Assembly (NCBI RefSeq): GCF_018687715.1
Contig: NC_056764.1
Coordinates: forward strand, 9,490,501-9,554,500
Origin: Carya illinoinensis
Lineage: Eukaryota > Streptophyta > Magnoliopsida > Fagales > Juglandaceae
DNA: 64,000 bases
Reading direction: 5' to 3'
The first letter of the stretch is position 1. The number at the start of each line of letters is the position of its first letter. The notes beneath the pieces are model-generated. The model had not been told where the DNA came from and ran no database searches. It worked only from the letters and a program-made list of their open reading frames with translations. Positions 18,761 to 32,459 of the stretch are shown piece by piece. The translations under genes were made by a program, and so were the position numbers.

Positions 18761-19975
18761 AATGGCTTCCAAGAACACCTTCCAACCCAAGGTCCTCAGG
18801 GAGCTAGATTGGCTTGAGGTCTGTACCGTGAAGCAAACCTACGCTGGTTACCAATGGCGCTCAAAGGCCACCCCAAGTTCTTGGCATCGCTGATTTCCAC
18901 CTACCATGTCCTAAAGAAGATGGTATTTGAGGTTCTCAGGGCAAGGGAAGTAGCAGTGGCTTCACCTCACATGTTGCCCTCTTCCCCAGTCTGTTCTCCT
19001 GCAGGTTGAGGTTGCCCATTCCTCGTCCCATCCGCGACGTTTTGGATTGCCTTAGTTTGGCTTTCCCCTAGCTTCATCCAAACGCTTGGAAGATTCTGAT
19101 GTGCTGCTACATTCTTTGACAACGTGCCTTGTTGAAGTCTAACCCGAAGCACGCTGACCTAACTGGCTGCGAATTCATTCTGACCCACAACCTCATAAGG
19201 CTTGAGGGGAACCTCTACAGCTGTAAAGCGATGCATGCACTTGTCATACTGAAATGCGCTATCGTAAGGTCAAGGATTGGACCAACAAGTTTTTCTTCAT
19301 GTTAGGCTGAGGATGGGAATTTCCCATTGGGAAAATAAATCGTGCGGAGTTCTCGATCAGGGCTTATGCGGGGTTGTCTCTTATGACAAAGCAATATGAC
19401 CAACGGCTTCTCCTGAAGAGTTGTGCCACATCTTCATTGTCAAGGAGTGGGTGAAGAATCACCCAAATGTTGTTCTCTTAGAAGCCCTCCTCAGGGAGGA
19501 AAACATAAAGGCGTTTATGCCTCCCCTTAGCCATACTATCTTTGGTGACCGCAGCATCCCCATTCGTTCTCTAGCCATTCCGATGAGGAAGCGTTTTACG
19601 AGCCTTTCCCTCATAGGCAAGGGGAAGAAACCCCGCAGGGAGAAGGCTAGGGCCGATAGTAGCCCTGAGCCTCCTCCCCAGTTTCTTCCAAGTCAATCGT
19701 CGAAGGTGGTAGAGGTGCGACGGCCGCCGCCCATGATGCCTGCTCTGCCCCTAGCTTTCCCAGTATATCCTTCAAATCCTCTACGTAGGCTGGAGAGAGA
19801 GAACCTCGCCATTTCTAGCTACTCCTTCTCCCGTCATTGCCTTAGTCACAAAGCCCATGACTGTCATTGCTCCAGAGGCGCCTGTCACAGTGGCGAGCCC
19901 GCGCAGGCTATCTTGGGTGCCAATTTGCTCTCATTGCATTTCTACGAGCCCCTCCTGGAGCAGGCTCCTCGGTGA
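18761..19975 (+). pseudogene. Gag-like remnant of element 2 ('gypsy-type transposon' domain)
   Basis: It opens with ATGGCTTCCAAGAACACC, colinear with ATGGCTGCCAAGAAATCT in element 1. It carries IPRPIRDVL-type and HPNAWKIL-type pieces in shifting frames. The last open part (19421-19975) reads IVKEWVKNHP then LEALLREENI, then a basic and proline-rich tail. Frameshifts and stops upstream make it non-coding now. No zinc knuckle was found. Confidence 0.55.
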
Positions 19976-20299
19976 TCAACCTTGGTGGAGCCCCTCCTAG
20001 GGTGAACATGGGATGATCCACTCTTTCCCTCCACTACACAATCTACGATCAGGGGCAAGATCTTTAAGGGCATTTCTAAAGAGCGTAGCCCAAATGCAGA
20101 GAGTTCGCCTTCAACTAAGCCTCGTCGTGCACAAACTCCTAAAGAGGGTCTCGCTCCTACTTTTCGTAATTGAGTAACCCTAATCTTAGGGAATTAAGTC
20201 GCGCCAATGGGAGACTAGGCCTCCATTTCGCTGGGAGAGAGGCTAGGATGTCTTGGTCCAACCTCTCCTATTTGGTCTCCTCGAAAGGCGAGTTGTCAT

Positions 20300-22200
20300 G
20301 CAGTTGGCTACTTTAACACATAGTTGAAGTTGGGTTAGAGGTGGTTTGCTCGTGACCGGTGATAAGCTAGGTAGTTAAAGTGCATGTGACTTGCTTTAAG
20401 CTTTCAGTGGGGGTCGAGCAACGCATGAAGGTTAAACTCACCCTGTGTCCTTGGAGAAGGTCGAGTAGTGTGTTAAGACTAAACTCGTCTCATTAACCCT
20501 TACACTTGGAAAGTGGTTTAGTGCACACTAAGGCCAATTTCGCCCTGAGCTACGTCGGGTAGTCGGGAGGCTAAATCCGCACTTCGCCGTGAGGCAGGTC
20601 GGGCCACCTTGAGACTGGGTTGACCTGTTGGTCCTCAAAGAAAAGGTAAGTAAGAGTTATTTGTTCAAACTATGAAAGTGAAACCAGTTAGTGTAAATAA
20701 CCCTCAAAACTTACAAATTTGAGTTGCCTTGTTGTGATGTGCCAAAGGTTCGAAGTGTTCCATTGTGGGAGATGGCATTCCAAAGCTATGTCGAGCAGTT
20801 GAAGGACTACATCCCTTAGCGGAGGGGTAGGGATGCCTTAGTCCAAGCCCTTCCCTTTAGTCCCCCAATGAGGTAATTTGTCGGACAATTGAGAAGCTAG
20901 TCAACACTTTGTCGTGATGGGGACAGGGTAAGTTGTTCGGGCAGCCAAAAAGCTGGATCCGCTCTCTTCCTTTGGGAGGTCAAGTTGCCACAGGGGTTGG
21001 TTTCAAAGTTTTGAATACCATATCGGTGGCCGTACTAGTCAAGGCACTGGAATGAAATATTTCAATACCGGTACTGTTTCAGAATAGTCAATGTATGAAT
21101 CAATTATATATATAAATTATATTCCAAAATAATAGTCTATATATGAATAAATTTTATATAAATTATAAATAGTCTGGTCTGAATTGGGAATCATAAAATG
21201 AGCTTGCAGTTTAAAGAAATGAAAAAGAAAAAAAAAGTAAAAGCTGAGAGCCAAAATATCGATCGGTACGGGCCGAAACGGCCAAAATTCTGACCGGTAC
21301 GAAACAATGATCTTCTCTACACTGGCTACCCGGTACTGACCAGTACGGTACGAAATTCAAAACCTTGGCTAGTCTTGCCTATTGTCCCTCATGGAGAGGT
21401 AGGTTGTTCGGGCATTTTGTGATTGGACCCGCTCTCATCCGTTGGCATTATAGGTAAGGTAGGTGAGGGTCAGGCTGACACTAATCCTACTCTGTGTCGT
21501 GCAAGAGGTTGGGTAAGTTATTTTGACAGCTGAGAGGCTGGAATTGCTCTCTTTGTTGGGAAGGTTAGGCCACTATGAGAGCTAGTCTCGTCTATCGATT
21601 ACGAGAAGGTAGGTTGTTCGGGCAGTTTGGGATTGAACTCACTCCCACCTGTCGAAGCCCATGAGGAAGGTAAGTTTTCTGGCAACTGTGCTGGATAAAG
21701 CTGCCTTAGGCATTATATTCATCCCTTTGGTACCCCTTGGGGAAAGTAGATGTCGGACAACTGAGCAGCTAGTCTGCACTCTGCCTTGATGGGGACGGGG
21801 TAATTCATTTGGGTAGCCGAGATGCTAAGCCCGCTCTCCTCCATTGGGGAGGCTGGGTCGCTTGTGGGCTGGACCCATCTGTTGACCCTCACGGGAAGGT
21901 AGGTTGTTTGGATAGTTTAGAACTAGACCTACTCCCATTCGTTGGCATTACAAGGAAGGTAAGTGAGGGTCAGGCTGGTGTTGATCCCACTCTTCTTCGC
22001 GACGAAAGTCATGGTAAGTTGTCGGGTGACCAGAGGGCCAAACCCACTTTCCTATGAGGGAGGGAAAAGATGGCCTTAAGGCTTATCTAGCTCCCGCTTG
22101 TTGACCCCCATGAGGAAGGTAAGTTATCGAGCAGCCGAAAGCTGTCCCGCACTCCACCATGGGAGGGATAAAGCAGCATTTAGGTGTGACTCATCCCTTT
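20300..22200. repeat. Degenerate tandem array inside element 2
   Basis: There are repeated variants of GGTAGGTTGTTCGGGCAGTT followed by GACCCGCTCTC and GTTGACCCTCATGAGGAAG. Units are of variable length, roughly 80-120 bases, with at least ten recognisable. It is more GC-rich than the surroundings. It is interrupted by the nested repeat at 21004-21366. Confidence 0.7.
21004..21366. mobile_element. TIR-ended repeat nested in element 2 (copy E2)
   Basis: It begins CAAAGTTTTGAATACCATAT and ends GTACGGTACGAAATTCAAAA. The reverse complement of the end (GTTTTGAATTTCGTACCGTA) is an imperfect inverted match to the start. It splits one unit of the host tandem array: TTGGTT precedes it and TTGGCT follows, a possible short target duplication. 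It is the same family as 11245-12050. Central blocks such as GATCGGTACGGGCCGAAACG are also palindromic-like. Confidence 0.55.
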
Positions 22201-22864
22201 AGTATCCACACACAATATTTAGAGAGTTCAGAGAGTGTTTTTTATTTTTTATTTTTTATTTTTTATTTTTTTTCTTTTTAAGAAGAGCCAGTAGTCACAC
22301 ACATAGCGATATCGTCCCAAGTTGAGAGAGAGTTCTTTGTACATGGAGATTGCCTTATATACCTGGTTTCTGGGGGTCAACTTCCCATACCTCATGTCAA
22401 GAGGATATGTTCCCTCACTAGTTCCTTTAATCAGATTCATTTAATGCGGCATGAATCCCTATCTCTTTTACTTTTTTGGTGTACGCCATCAGGCTCTTCC
22501 TCCCTTGCTTGTCAAATAATCAAAGGCTCCCCGGATTTCACGCCCACCTACTTGTATAGTGCTATCAGAGGTTAGGTTCCATAAGGAAATGCTGAGGTAG
22601 TGTGTCACCTCCTTCCTTGCGTCACAAGGGTTTCCCACATATTTAGGGTCATAGGCCAACCTCTACTCCAAGGCTAGGGTCCTCTTATGTACGGGGCCGG
22701 ACTCCTCGTGTTTGAGCTTATCTTCTAGACCTTAGGCCGAAGGAGAAAAACCCCCTTACAAAGAGATTACACAAAATTAATTATTAAAATATCATAATAT
22801 TTTAATAATTACTTTAATTTGTACGTTTATTTTTGTAAAATGGTTAAAATACTTTTTAATATTT

Positions 22865-23046
22865 TGGATCTCGCTTGATTACACAGATGAGATGAGATAG
22901 AATGAAAGTTAAAAGTTGAATAAAATATTGTTAGAATAAAAAATTTTAATATTATTTTATTTTGAGACTTAAATAAATTGAATTATTTATTATATTTTAT
23001 AAAAAATTAAAAAAAATTATAATGATTAAATAAAATAAAATAATTT
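22865..23046. mobile_element. MITE, GAGATGAGAT family
   Basis: It runs from GGATCTCGCTTGATTACACA, followed by GATGAGATGAGATAGAATG, through an AT-rich middle to AATAAAATAATTTATAAA. Its order of blocks matches the 28091-28259 copy. The right terminal repeat is eroded. Confidence 0.55.
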
Positions 23047-24339
23047 ATAAAAACACCAGGCTTATAATTATTAAAATATCATATAAATCCGCCGTCAGCA
23101 TCTAGAACTGTTCAAGTGATGTTAAGTTCTTTGGATGGATTTATATATTTTGTTAGAGTCAAATCTTCTCATTTTTCTTTCAGCCTTGATTATGACGGCT
23201 TTGTACTGAGAATACTTTGTTATTATTATTATTATTATTATTATTTAATAAATGGAGGTAGGTTACACTCGACGGGGGTGGCGCAAAGACACGACAAATG
23301 GGTAAACGCAGTCAACTTTGCGCGCTGGTCACTTTCATGGAAGGTTTCTCCGTCCCTAATCAGCAGCAAGTTGAGTCCAGCAAGACGGCCGTAGACTCGA
23401 CTCAATGAGTCAATAATCCATGTTTTCTTGGGTTTTGACTGGCCGACTGCTTTTCATTCTTATTTGTTGTTTTCTTGAACATTTGGATCCGACATAACAC
23501 CCGTTTGATTAAAGCAAAATCATTATCCATCGTTTTTAAGATTTTTAGATCATTGATTAGGACCATGTCGTGTACCATTGAAGGGATGACGGATAATCGG
23601 AATTAAAATGTCAATAAAATACAAAATGATTATTACTAAATTTATAACTTTTGTATCAATGTTTAGTCCTTTACCATAAAATAGTGAGTCTAATCTAATT
23701 ATGACTATTGTTTTAGTATAATAGAAAATGATTTTTATGATTTTAAGATATACAAATTCCGTACAACCTATTTGAAAAAAAAAAAATTAAACATATTTAG
23801 AATTTTTGTGAAAAAAAATAGATCATACTTTTTGTCAAATGCATTGTGCAGAACTTTCACATTTTAAAACTGTATTTGGCATAATTCTTCTAATATACTC
23901 CGCATTTTATACAAATCAATGTTGTTTTTCAATCACATTTGTGATGTGTCATGTTTTAGTACTGAGTAGCATTTTAAATAGTTGGCATATGAAATCCAAG
24001 TAACATGTGTCACCTTAATAAATATAATCAAAGATGAGAAAACCTATAATAAATATAATCAAAGATGGCAAAATATGACACTATTGTTATTTATTACAAG
24101 AAAAATTCTCCTTATCATCTTTACACAACGTATAATTTTTTTAATTTTTTTTCTCTTATCAAATATATAATCTATGGTTGATGAAGAGATGAATTTAAAT
24201 AGTTTAGAAAGAATAAAATAAAATTAAAAGATAAAAATAAAAAGAAATATTATATGTGGTGCACGTACGTGGATAATGAGTTGCCACAAACATCCCAATT
24301 TACCATGTTTGGGTACCAAGAGTACCTCAACTCTGTTCA
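23047..24339. other. Gene-free spacer with microsatellite
   Basis: It holds a (TTA)n run at about 23219-23247 and then a more GC-balanced stretch (23260-23400) with no recognisable coding pattern. The rest is AT-rich spacer. No gene is supported. Confidence 0.55.
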
Positions 24340-24475
24340 ATACTTCTCATTATTATTCATTATTTTATTATTATTTTTTACCTACTTTTATTACTATTCA
24401 TTACTTTTTACCTACTTTTTATTACTATTCATTATTTTATTATTACTTTTTACCTATTTTTATTACCATTCACAA
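24340..24475. repeat. Tandem repeat, TTTACCTACTTTTATTACTA units
   Basis: Three to four imperfect units of ATTATTTTATTATTA-CTTTTTACCTACTTTTATTACTATTC type lie head to tail, on average 35-45 bases each. The two overlapping open frames here are low-complexity artefacts. Confidence 0.75.
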
Positions 24476-24689
24476 CTCTCATCAACACTTCTCAACACTC
24501 CTCCCTCTCGGTTGAGATAAAGTGGCCACTGATTATGCAGCTAAACGGGGGCTTTGCAAGACGAGCTAGAATTTTCATATAAATCGAAAGAAAATAAATG
24601 GAAATATGTTGTCTCAGTGCTATTGCGATTGAATTCGTTCAGAAAGAGGATAAATTCACCTTCTCCACTTCTCGGTTCATGTTCTCCCT

Positions 24690-25072
24690 CTTTCTGTGAA
24701 AGAGATAAATGAAAGCTATCTATATGTGCTTCGAAAGGCCCACCCAGAATCACATTTGTGGGATTCTTCTGTTAAAGCTTTTGCAAAACAAAGGAGTAAT
24801 CTATATGCACGCCAATTGCTTGATGAGAAGCCCGAACGATATGTAGTTTCTTGGACCGACGGCTCAATTGCTGAAGCATACGAGGATAATGAGTGGAGGA
24901 CCAAGGCGTCCTTTTGATATGCGCATTGGATTTGATTACTGTTCTAAAATTGATGTGATCTCCAATGAAGGATGTAGAAAGAAGACAGGCCAATATATCT
25001 TAATTTCAGTCACAAAAAAGAGCTTCAGAGGATTTAAGATTTCCGTTGTTGCATTGAGACTGGTCAATTAAT
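24690..25072 (+). other. Unrecognised open stretch, possible gene relic
   Basis: A 73-residue frame at 24696-24917 (with LLDEKPERYVVSWTDGSIAE inside) has normal-looking composition. A second frame continues to 25071 with KKTGQYILISV. The two together look like a frame-shifted coding relic. I do not recognise a family, and no start context, splice site or partner exon is clear. Confidence 0.25.
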
Positions 25073-25432
25073 CTCTTATGGGAACTGAAGAGACGTGTAA
25101 AGTGCTTGAAAAATGAAGCGGAATTAAAACATATATAGCAATAGAGATGCTGTTCAGCAATTTATTATTGATCTCAACACCCTAGTTCATCTCTGCCTTG
25201 AAGCTCAAATATACTATGATAGATATTTAAATATACTAGACGGAAATGAAAACAAGAAGAAAGAAAATGGGAGATAAATTTTAACAACTATATCTTTATT
25301 ATTATCCGATTGAATCCCACAAGCTGTCACGAGAGCACAAAAAACATACAGGGAAATCTAAAGTGGAAATTTATCTGTTCCGAAATACAAAGTAGAGAGG
25401 TCGGTCTTATGCTGTTGCCAAAAGTCATGGTT

Positions 25433-27360
<1,928 letters not shown>

Positions 27361-27424
27361 TTCAATTTTCTCCTACTACTATCACTGCGGTGCCGAGTGG
27401 AAGTGATGTAGTTTTCCGTATGGG

Positions 27425-27451
27425 GTGTGTGTGTGTGTATATATATATATA
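27425..27451 (-). promoter_or_regulatory. Candidate TATA region of SDR gene C
   Basis: Read on the gene's strand, a TATATATATATATA run is followed by ACACACACAC, about 80-90 bases above the ATG. The distance suits a TATA box with a 50-60 base leader. It is also simply a (TG)n(TA)n microsatellite, so length variation may affect expression. Confidence 0.35.
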
Positions 27452-28090
27452 GATTATGATCATTCGGCCGCCTTCATGTGGACCCATCGAAGTAGTTGAA
27501 CATATGGATGCAGATTGATCATCTTGCAGTTTTTTTTTTTTTAAGATTCTTTTTTCGAGTCTTCACCAAACGCATTGCAAGTTTTTGTCAAAGTTGGCTC
27601 TTCCAACCCGTAGATTTTCTTTATTGTTTTTGCGTCATGGCCTCATTGGTCGTTGGAAAACTTTTTCCCCACCTACCATGTGGTCGCCACACAGATTGAT
27701 CCAAGAAAATAATACAAAATTCGAACATGCTACCAAATGACAACATATTCGACAGAATTTATCAATTTTAGTTCGGTTTTTCTTTTATTTTTTTATATAT
27801 TCCGAATTGAGTAATATTATATATAATTATAGAGTATATAATTAATTAAAAAAGAATAAAGTTTATTATTAAAAAATTAAATTTTTTTATGTAAGTCTCA
27901 TATTTATTTATTTTTTAAAAAATAATTATGAGACATTTACATATTCATAACTGTAATTATTATTTTTTTCTAAATTTATTAAAAGGAAAATCAGTAGAAA
28001 AAAATATAGAAACATTTTTTTTAACTTTAATTAAATTTTATTATGAGAAGCCTTCCTCCCATCCTTTTTGCCTACTCACATAAAATTTTA

Positions 28091-28259
28091 GGTCTCGTTT
28101 AATTATATAGATAAGATAAATTAATAATTAAATAAAATATTATTAAAAGTATTTTTTAATATTATTTTTATTTTATAATTTAAAAAATAAAATTATTTAT
28201 TATATTTTATTTATAATAATGAGATAGAATGGAATTATTTATGTAAATAAATCGAGACC
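28091..28259. mobile_element. Complete MITE, PIF/Harbinger-like (TTA target duplication)
   Basis: It starts GGTCTCGTTTAATTATATAG and ends TAAATAAATCGAGACC, giving inverted ends GGTCTCG / CGAGACC. TTA flanks both sides (28088-28090 and 28260-28262). At 169 bases with an AT-rich interior and no coding capacity, it fits a Tourist-type MITE. It is the best-defined copy of the window's commonest MITE family. Confidence 0.75.
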
Positions 28260-28479
28260 TTAGAAGATATTTATAGTCTACTTTTGCCTCTTAAGTTGAA
28301 AATTTTACGATATATTGCTTTACATCAATCAATCCACTATCACGGACGCACCTCCACAAGACTTTCCGGCCGTTGTCCAAATCCATTTCACCCACCTGTT
28401 TTGACCATCATAAGAGCCTCTTGGGCGTGGCGGTTAATGATAGGCGTAGCTTTGATTTTCGTGTTATACCCAGTGAGGC

Positions 28480-28650
28480 AGTTTAATTCAGAATGCGTCT
28501 CATTTCTTATCATTATTTTTTTAAATTTTTATATAAAATATAATAAATAATTTAATTTTTTTAAATTTAAAAATAATAATAATAATTTATTTAATTTTTA
28601 CTTAAAAATATCTCATTTTATCTCATTTTTAAATTTAAACCAACCTTTAA
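28480..28650. mobile_element. MITE fragment, GAGATGAGAT family (reverse orientation)
   Basis: GCGTCTCATTTCTTATCATT, then AAATATAATAAATAATTTAA, then AAATATCTCATTTTATCTCA: the family blocks in reverse order. Terminal repeats are not clear. Confidence 0.4.
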
Positions 28651-29274
28651 AATATGAGGATGGTTACAACAAGATTAAATAGCCTTTTTATTTTTTTGCT
28701 TTATTTCATTTATATTTTTCAAATATTAATATATTTTTTAAAATAAAATTCAAAATATCAATAAAAAATTATTTACTTAATCACTAAATAAAACAAAAAA
28801 TATATATATCGAAAAAAATGCTCGAGACGCATTATTGAAATCTAAAGCATGCCTCTTAATAGTCAACATTTCAAAAGGAATTCAATATAGTCAATTTGAA
28901 AACCTTCACTTTTTACATTTAAGTAGGAATTGAAATTGATCGGTAGGATGTGAAAATTTTTAAAAGGTGCAAGAAAAAGAGTGAAATTTTTCTTTTTTTT
29001 CAAATTTCATGAATGTACATGTAATTTTGGTGGGGTTTCCAGGCAGAAAAGTCTCACAACCTTATGTTTAAATCTTGAAATTCTATTTGTAAACCAAAGT
29101 CCATGGGTAATTTGGGTATTAGACTAGTTTCTTATTTCAATTAAATTTTCCTTCTCTAAAATTTGATGGCATATGCTTACTGGTGTCAATGCCATTTGGT
29201 GATAAGTTCTCGCAGGAAAGTATCAAAATAGATCATTTTTTTTTTTTTAAATACCAATCACAAATCTATTGACT
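28651..29274. other. Gene-free AT-rich spacer
   Basis: No coding pattern, RNA gene or defined repeat was recognised here. Confidence 0.5.
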
Positions 29275-30720
29275 CTTGGATTTGGAAGGATATTCTCAAG
29301 CATAAAGAATTTCTAGAAAAATAGCTTTGTTACCGAATAAACAATGGGGTGGATACAAGGGTATGGATTGATTCTTGGATTCCAAATAAACCAAGCTTCT
29401 CTCCAATTTTAAAGTATACAAAAGTTCCAAAAGACCCTTCTCTTCAAGTCTTGGAGCTAATGATGGAGGTACCTAGGAGGTGGAACATCATCCTCTTATA
29501 AGCCCTTTTCCATCAAAATGTTTTTAGTGAGATTGAAAAGATTCTTCTTGCGCAGCATAACTTCCACAATCTTCCTGATAAACTTGTTTGGACTCATCGT
29601 GTGCTTATATCATAAAGTTAGCTCATGCTGCCATTTGTTTATCCCATGCCTACGATAGGATAGAAAATAACATCACTCAAGTTGATATCTGGAAAAATCT
29701 ATGGAAGCTAAAGATCCAGGATAGGCTCAAATTCTTCTGTTTGAAAATTCTAAACAATATCATTCCAACACATGCTCGTATAAAGAACTTTGTCAGGATG
29801 AATCATGAGAATATAGACTGCCTTGTTTGTAACACAGGAGAAGAAACCTAATCTCGCCTCTTTTCAAATTGCACCTTTACCAGAATTTTATGGCGTCATT
29901 CTCCCTAGCCCTTGAACATTTCCTTTTGTACTCAAGATGACACTAGCCTGTGGATTAAGTGTATTCTTAACCTAGTTAGCACATCCTTTCCGAATTTTTG
30001 CTATTGTGGTTTTGGATGATATATGGTTTCCTAGAAATAAGGTTCTTCATGAAGTTGTTAAACCTAACTTATCTGCTTTTGTGTCTTCCATTAAAAGAAT
30101 TTTCAAAGAACACTGTCATGCTTGGGGCAATATTCAAATTAATTTTAGCAAATCATTGGGGCCTCTCTCTATGGACCATCGTATCCTCACCTTTGATGTT
30201 GTGGTCAGACAAAGAGGAAGCACAACAGTAGCTATTTGTCGGACACCAGCTGGCTCTATCCTTTTTGTGATTACCAAACACTTTTGCAGTACAAATCCAA
30301 ATCAAGGGGAAGCTACAACAATGCTATTAGGAGTACAAGAAGCAAAAGAATCCCAAATTGAAAAACTTGTGATTGTAGGAGACTCACTTACTACCCTGAA
30401 AGTTGTCCAAGATTCAAATTATGTCCCTGACTGGAGTGTGCAACCACTCATTCAAGATATAAGGATTACTCTCAAAGGCTTTCACAGATGGGAACTTTGA
30501 AAAATACATTGAAATGAAAATTGATGCGCACATTCCATTATACAGTGGGCACGCTGCCTCCAAAACTCTATTTGGAAATATTCCACTTACTATAATCTCT
30601 CACTTTTTGTTAACTTTCCATAGTGGGAAAGACCCACCGGCTTTTATAATTTTGCTTGCTAAAGCAGCGGATTTTATCTATTTTAATATTAGATGCTTCT
30701 TTAAAAAAATACTTCATTAA
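29275..30720 (+). pseudogene. LINE (L1-type) 3' remnant: zf-RVT and RNase H regions
   Basis: Translated pieces include INNGVDTRVWIDSWIPNKPS near 29340-29400. Then comes the zinc-binding reverse-transcriptase module, KLKIQDRLKFFCLKILNNII with CLVCNTGEET (29700-29850). Then an RNase H-like region follows: RQRGSTTVAICRTPAGSILF, and IVGDSLTTLKVVQDS near 30400 (30175-30500). This order is that of the C-terminal half of plant non-LTR retrotransposon ORF2 (known families zf-RVT and RVT_3). Several stops interrupt it. The reverse-transcriptase palm region lies further upstream and was not found, so it is 5'-truncated as is usual for LINEs. No poly-A tail is clear next to 30720; an A-rich run lies at 30897-30913. 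Confidence 0.75.
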
Positions 30721-31198
30721 ATAGAGTCAACGTCAAACTCAAAATTTTGACTATATTTATATAATTTTTAGGTAAGTTTTAGCAAGAATTATATCTATGT
30801 CATGATAATCCTAGCTTTCATACATGAAGTAAGCTTTCTAAGGCAATACCTATGCTTAAAATTATATTAAATAAACGTATTGAAAACGAAAACTCAAAAA
30901 AAAAAAAAAAAAAGAACAAGTTAAAAAATAAATAAATAAAAACAAGTTAAGTAATCAAGAGGAGGTTCAATAAAATGGCCCATGTGGAATGATTAGTTGC
31001 GTACTACATGCAAAAACTGATCACAAAACATGACCAAAATTCAATGTACTTTTTAAGTTGTATTTTGTAACCTCCAATTGCAATGGCGTCTCAGGAGGCT
31101 GCAAAGGAGGAAGATGCGGTGATTGGTGTGTCTATGACACATTTGATGCTAAAATCAGAATATGTTTTCTATAGAAAACCAAAGAGAGATTAGGGAGT

Positions 31199-32450
31199 TG
31201 TGACAATCCAGACTTAGCCAAGTCCTCGCCTACCTTTTGTCAAGATGTTATATTTAATTTTGGGCCGTGCAAAAGGTATAGAATACTTTGAAACCTTGGG
31301 CTTTAGTTATTTATTTATTTGTCTTGATGTATTGAGCATCTAAGCCCATAAGAGAGGCCTAGTAGGCCTTAGGATTTTGGCCAACCCTGTTGTGCTAAAG
31401 CCTAAAACCCTAAGGGAACAAGAGGCACACGCCCAATACACCAAAGGTTTGGCCACATGTCACACACAAGGATCAATGAACCTAAACTTGATTAAGAGAA
31501 ATATGTGTGAGAGACTTTAGGATTTCGGTAACAAAAACCCTAGCACGCTTACCATGACAAAGTGGTCTGTTGGGTGATGCAGTAACTAGCCAGGAACCAA
31601 TGGTACGTAGGGGAGCCATGAGGTATCTTACAAGAAGTGTACAAAGAAATAAGTTAAAGACGTGTTATTTGAAATGTGCAAATGGAAAAGTTGTTTTTAT
31701 TGAAAATCAAAAGATCTCTGTAATGAGTTTTTGAAAAAGTCAAATTGCATGAACTAAGTTTTGTGTCAAGTGCATGTCCATACATTCATTTCATGGTTTG
31801 TCTTTATATGCTTATGTTATCTATTGTATGTTATCTATTTACTTACTGAGATTTCTCAAAACATCACCATGATAGTTTTCACTACCATTTCCTACATGGA
31901 ATGGTAGAAGTTGAGAACAAGAGACCGGATATGGAAAAACACAAGAGTCCAGCACCTCAGATAGTCAAGGAGGCCCCAAAGAGTTTTGAGTGCTCGGCGG
32001 AGCCATCCTTAGTGGAGAGGCTAGAAGCCACTGATCAATTTATAACGAAAGTGCTACATCTCTTTGAGGAGTTAAGGAAGATAATCAACAAGGACAAAAC
32101 AATCTAGATAATGGCCTTGTAGGATTTTGGGATGGATCCTAAAATTTGTAATTAAAAGAGGGAATGGTTTGAGTTGTTATCCTTTGGACCCTTTTGTATT
32201 TTGGGATGTTCAAACAATGAAATCTTTTTGAGATATTTAGTTTTTACGGTACCATGATATTTTGCAAAATTGCTCTAAATCTTACTTAGATTTATATAAA
32301 TTTCCACTACGACTTATTGCATACTGCTAGAAATATAATAGGTACATTGCATCTTAACTATCATGTATGTTGGGGTATGTAGCCTTGAGTTACATGTCTG
32401 GACACTTCGGTCACCGTCCAATCCCAAGCAGGGGCTAGGGACATTACAAG
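31199..32450 (+). mobile_element. Probable gypsy-type LTR (solo or partial)
   Basis: It starts TGTGACAATCCAGACTTAG and ends GGGGCTAGGGACATTACA. Plant gypsy LTRs very often begin TGTGACA, and TG...CA ends are present. Length of about 1.25 kb is plausible. The flanks (GGAGT / AGAAT) are not a clean duplication, so the boundaries are uncertain. The 68-residue frame at 31901 lies inside and is not a recognised protein. Confidence 0.4.
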
Positions 32451-32459
32451 AATTTAGAG

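Larger units (their letters stand above)
17592..22760 (+). mobile_element. Non-autonomous gypsy-type LTR element (element 2)
   Basis: The left LTR is about 17592-18245 (GGTTAACGTCGTG to CTTACA) and the right LTR about 22270-22760 (ending CCCTTACA). They align over most of the right copy, e.g. CAGGCTCTTCCTCCCTTGC against CAAGCTCTTCCTCCCTTAC. The right LTR lacks roughly the first 130 bases, replaced by a T-rich simple repeat. Flanks AAGGG (17587-17591) and AAGAG (22761-22765) look like a 5-bp target duplication with one change. The interior has a gag-like remnant, a long degenerate tandem array and a nested TIR repeat. No reverse transcriptase, integrase or RNase H is seen, so it depended on helper elements. 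Confidence 0.65.

Noticed and set aside
20300..22200. Regularly repeated units that could suggest a CRISPR-like array
   Set aside because: Units are degenerate, directly adjoining and of variable length, with no conserved repeat/unique spacer pattern. The setting is plant LTR DNA.
24254..24520. Two overlapping 80-88 residue frames rich in Tyr/Phe/Leu
   Set aside because: They are translations of an AT-rich tandem repeat, in two frames at once.
31901..32107. 68-residue charged frame
   Set aside because: It lies inside an LTR-like stretch, with no family resemblance.
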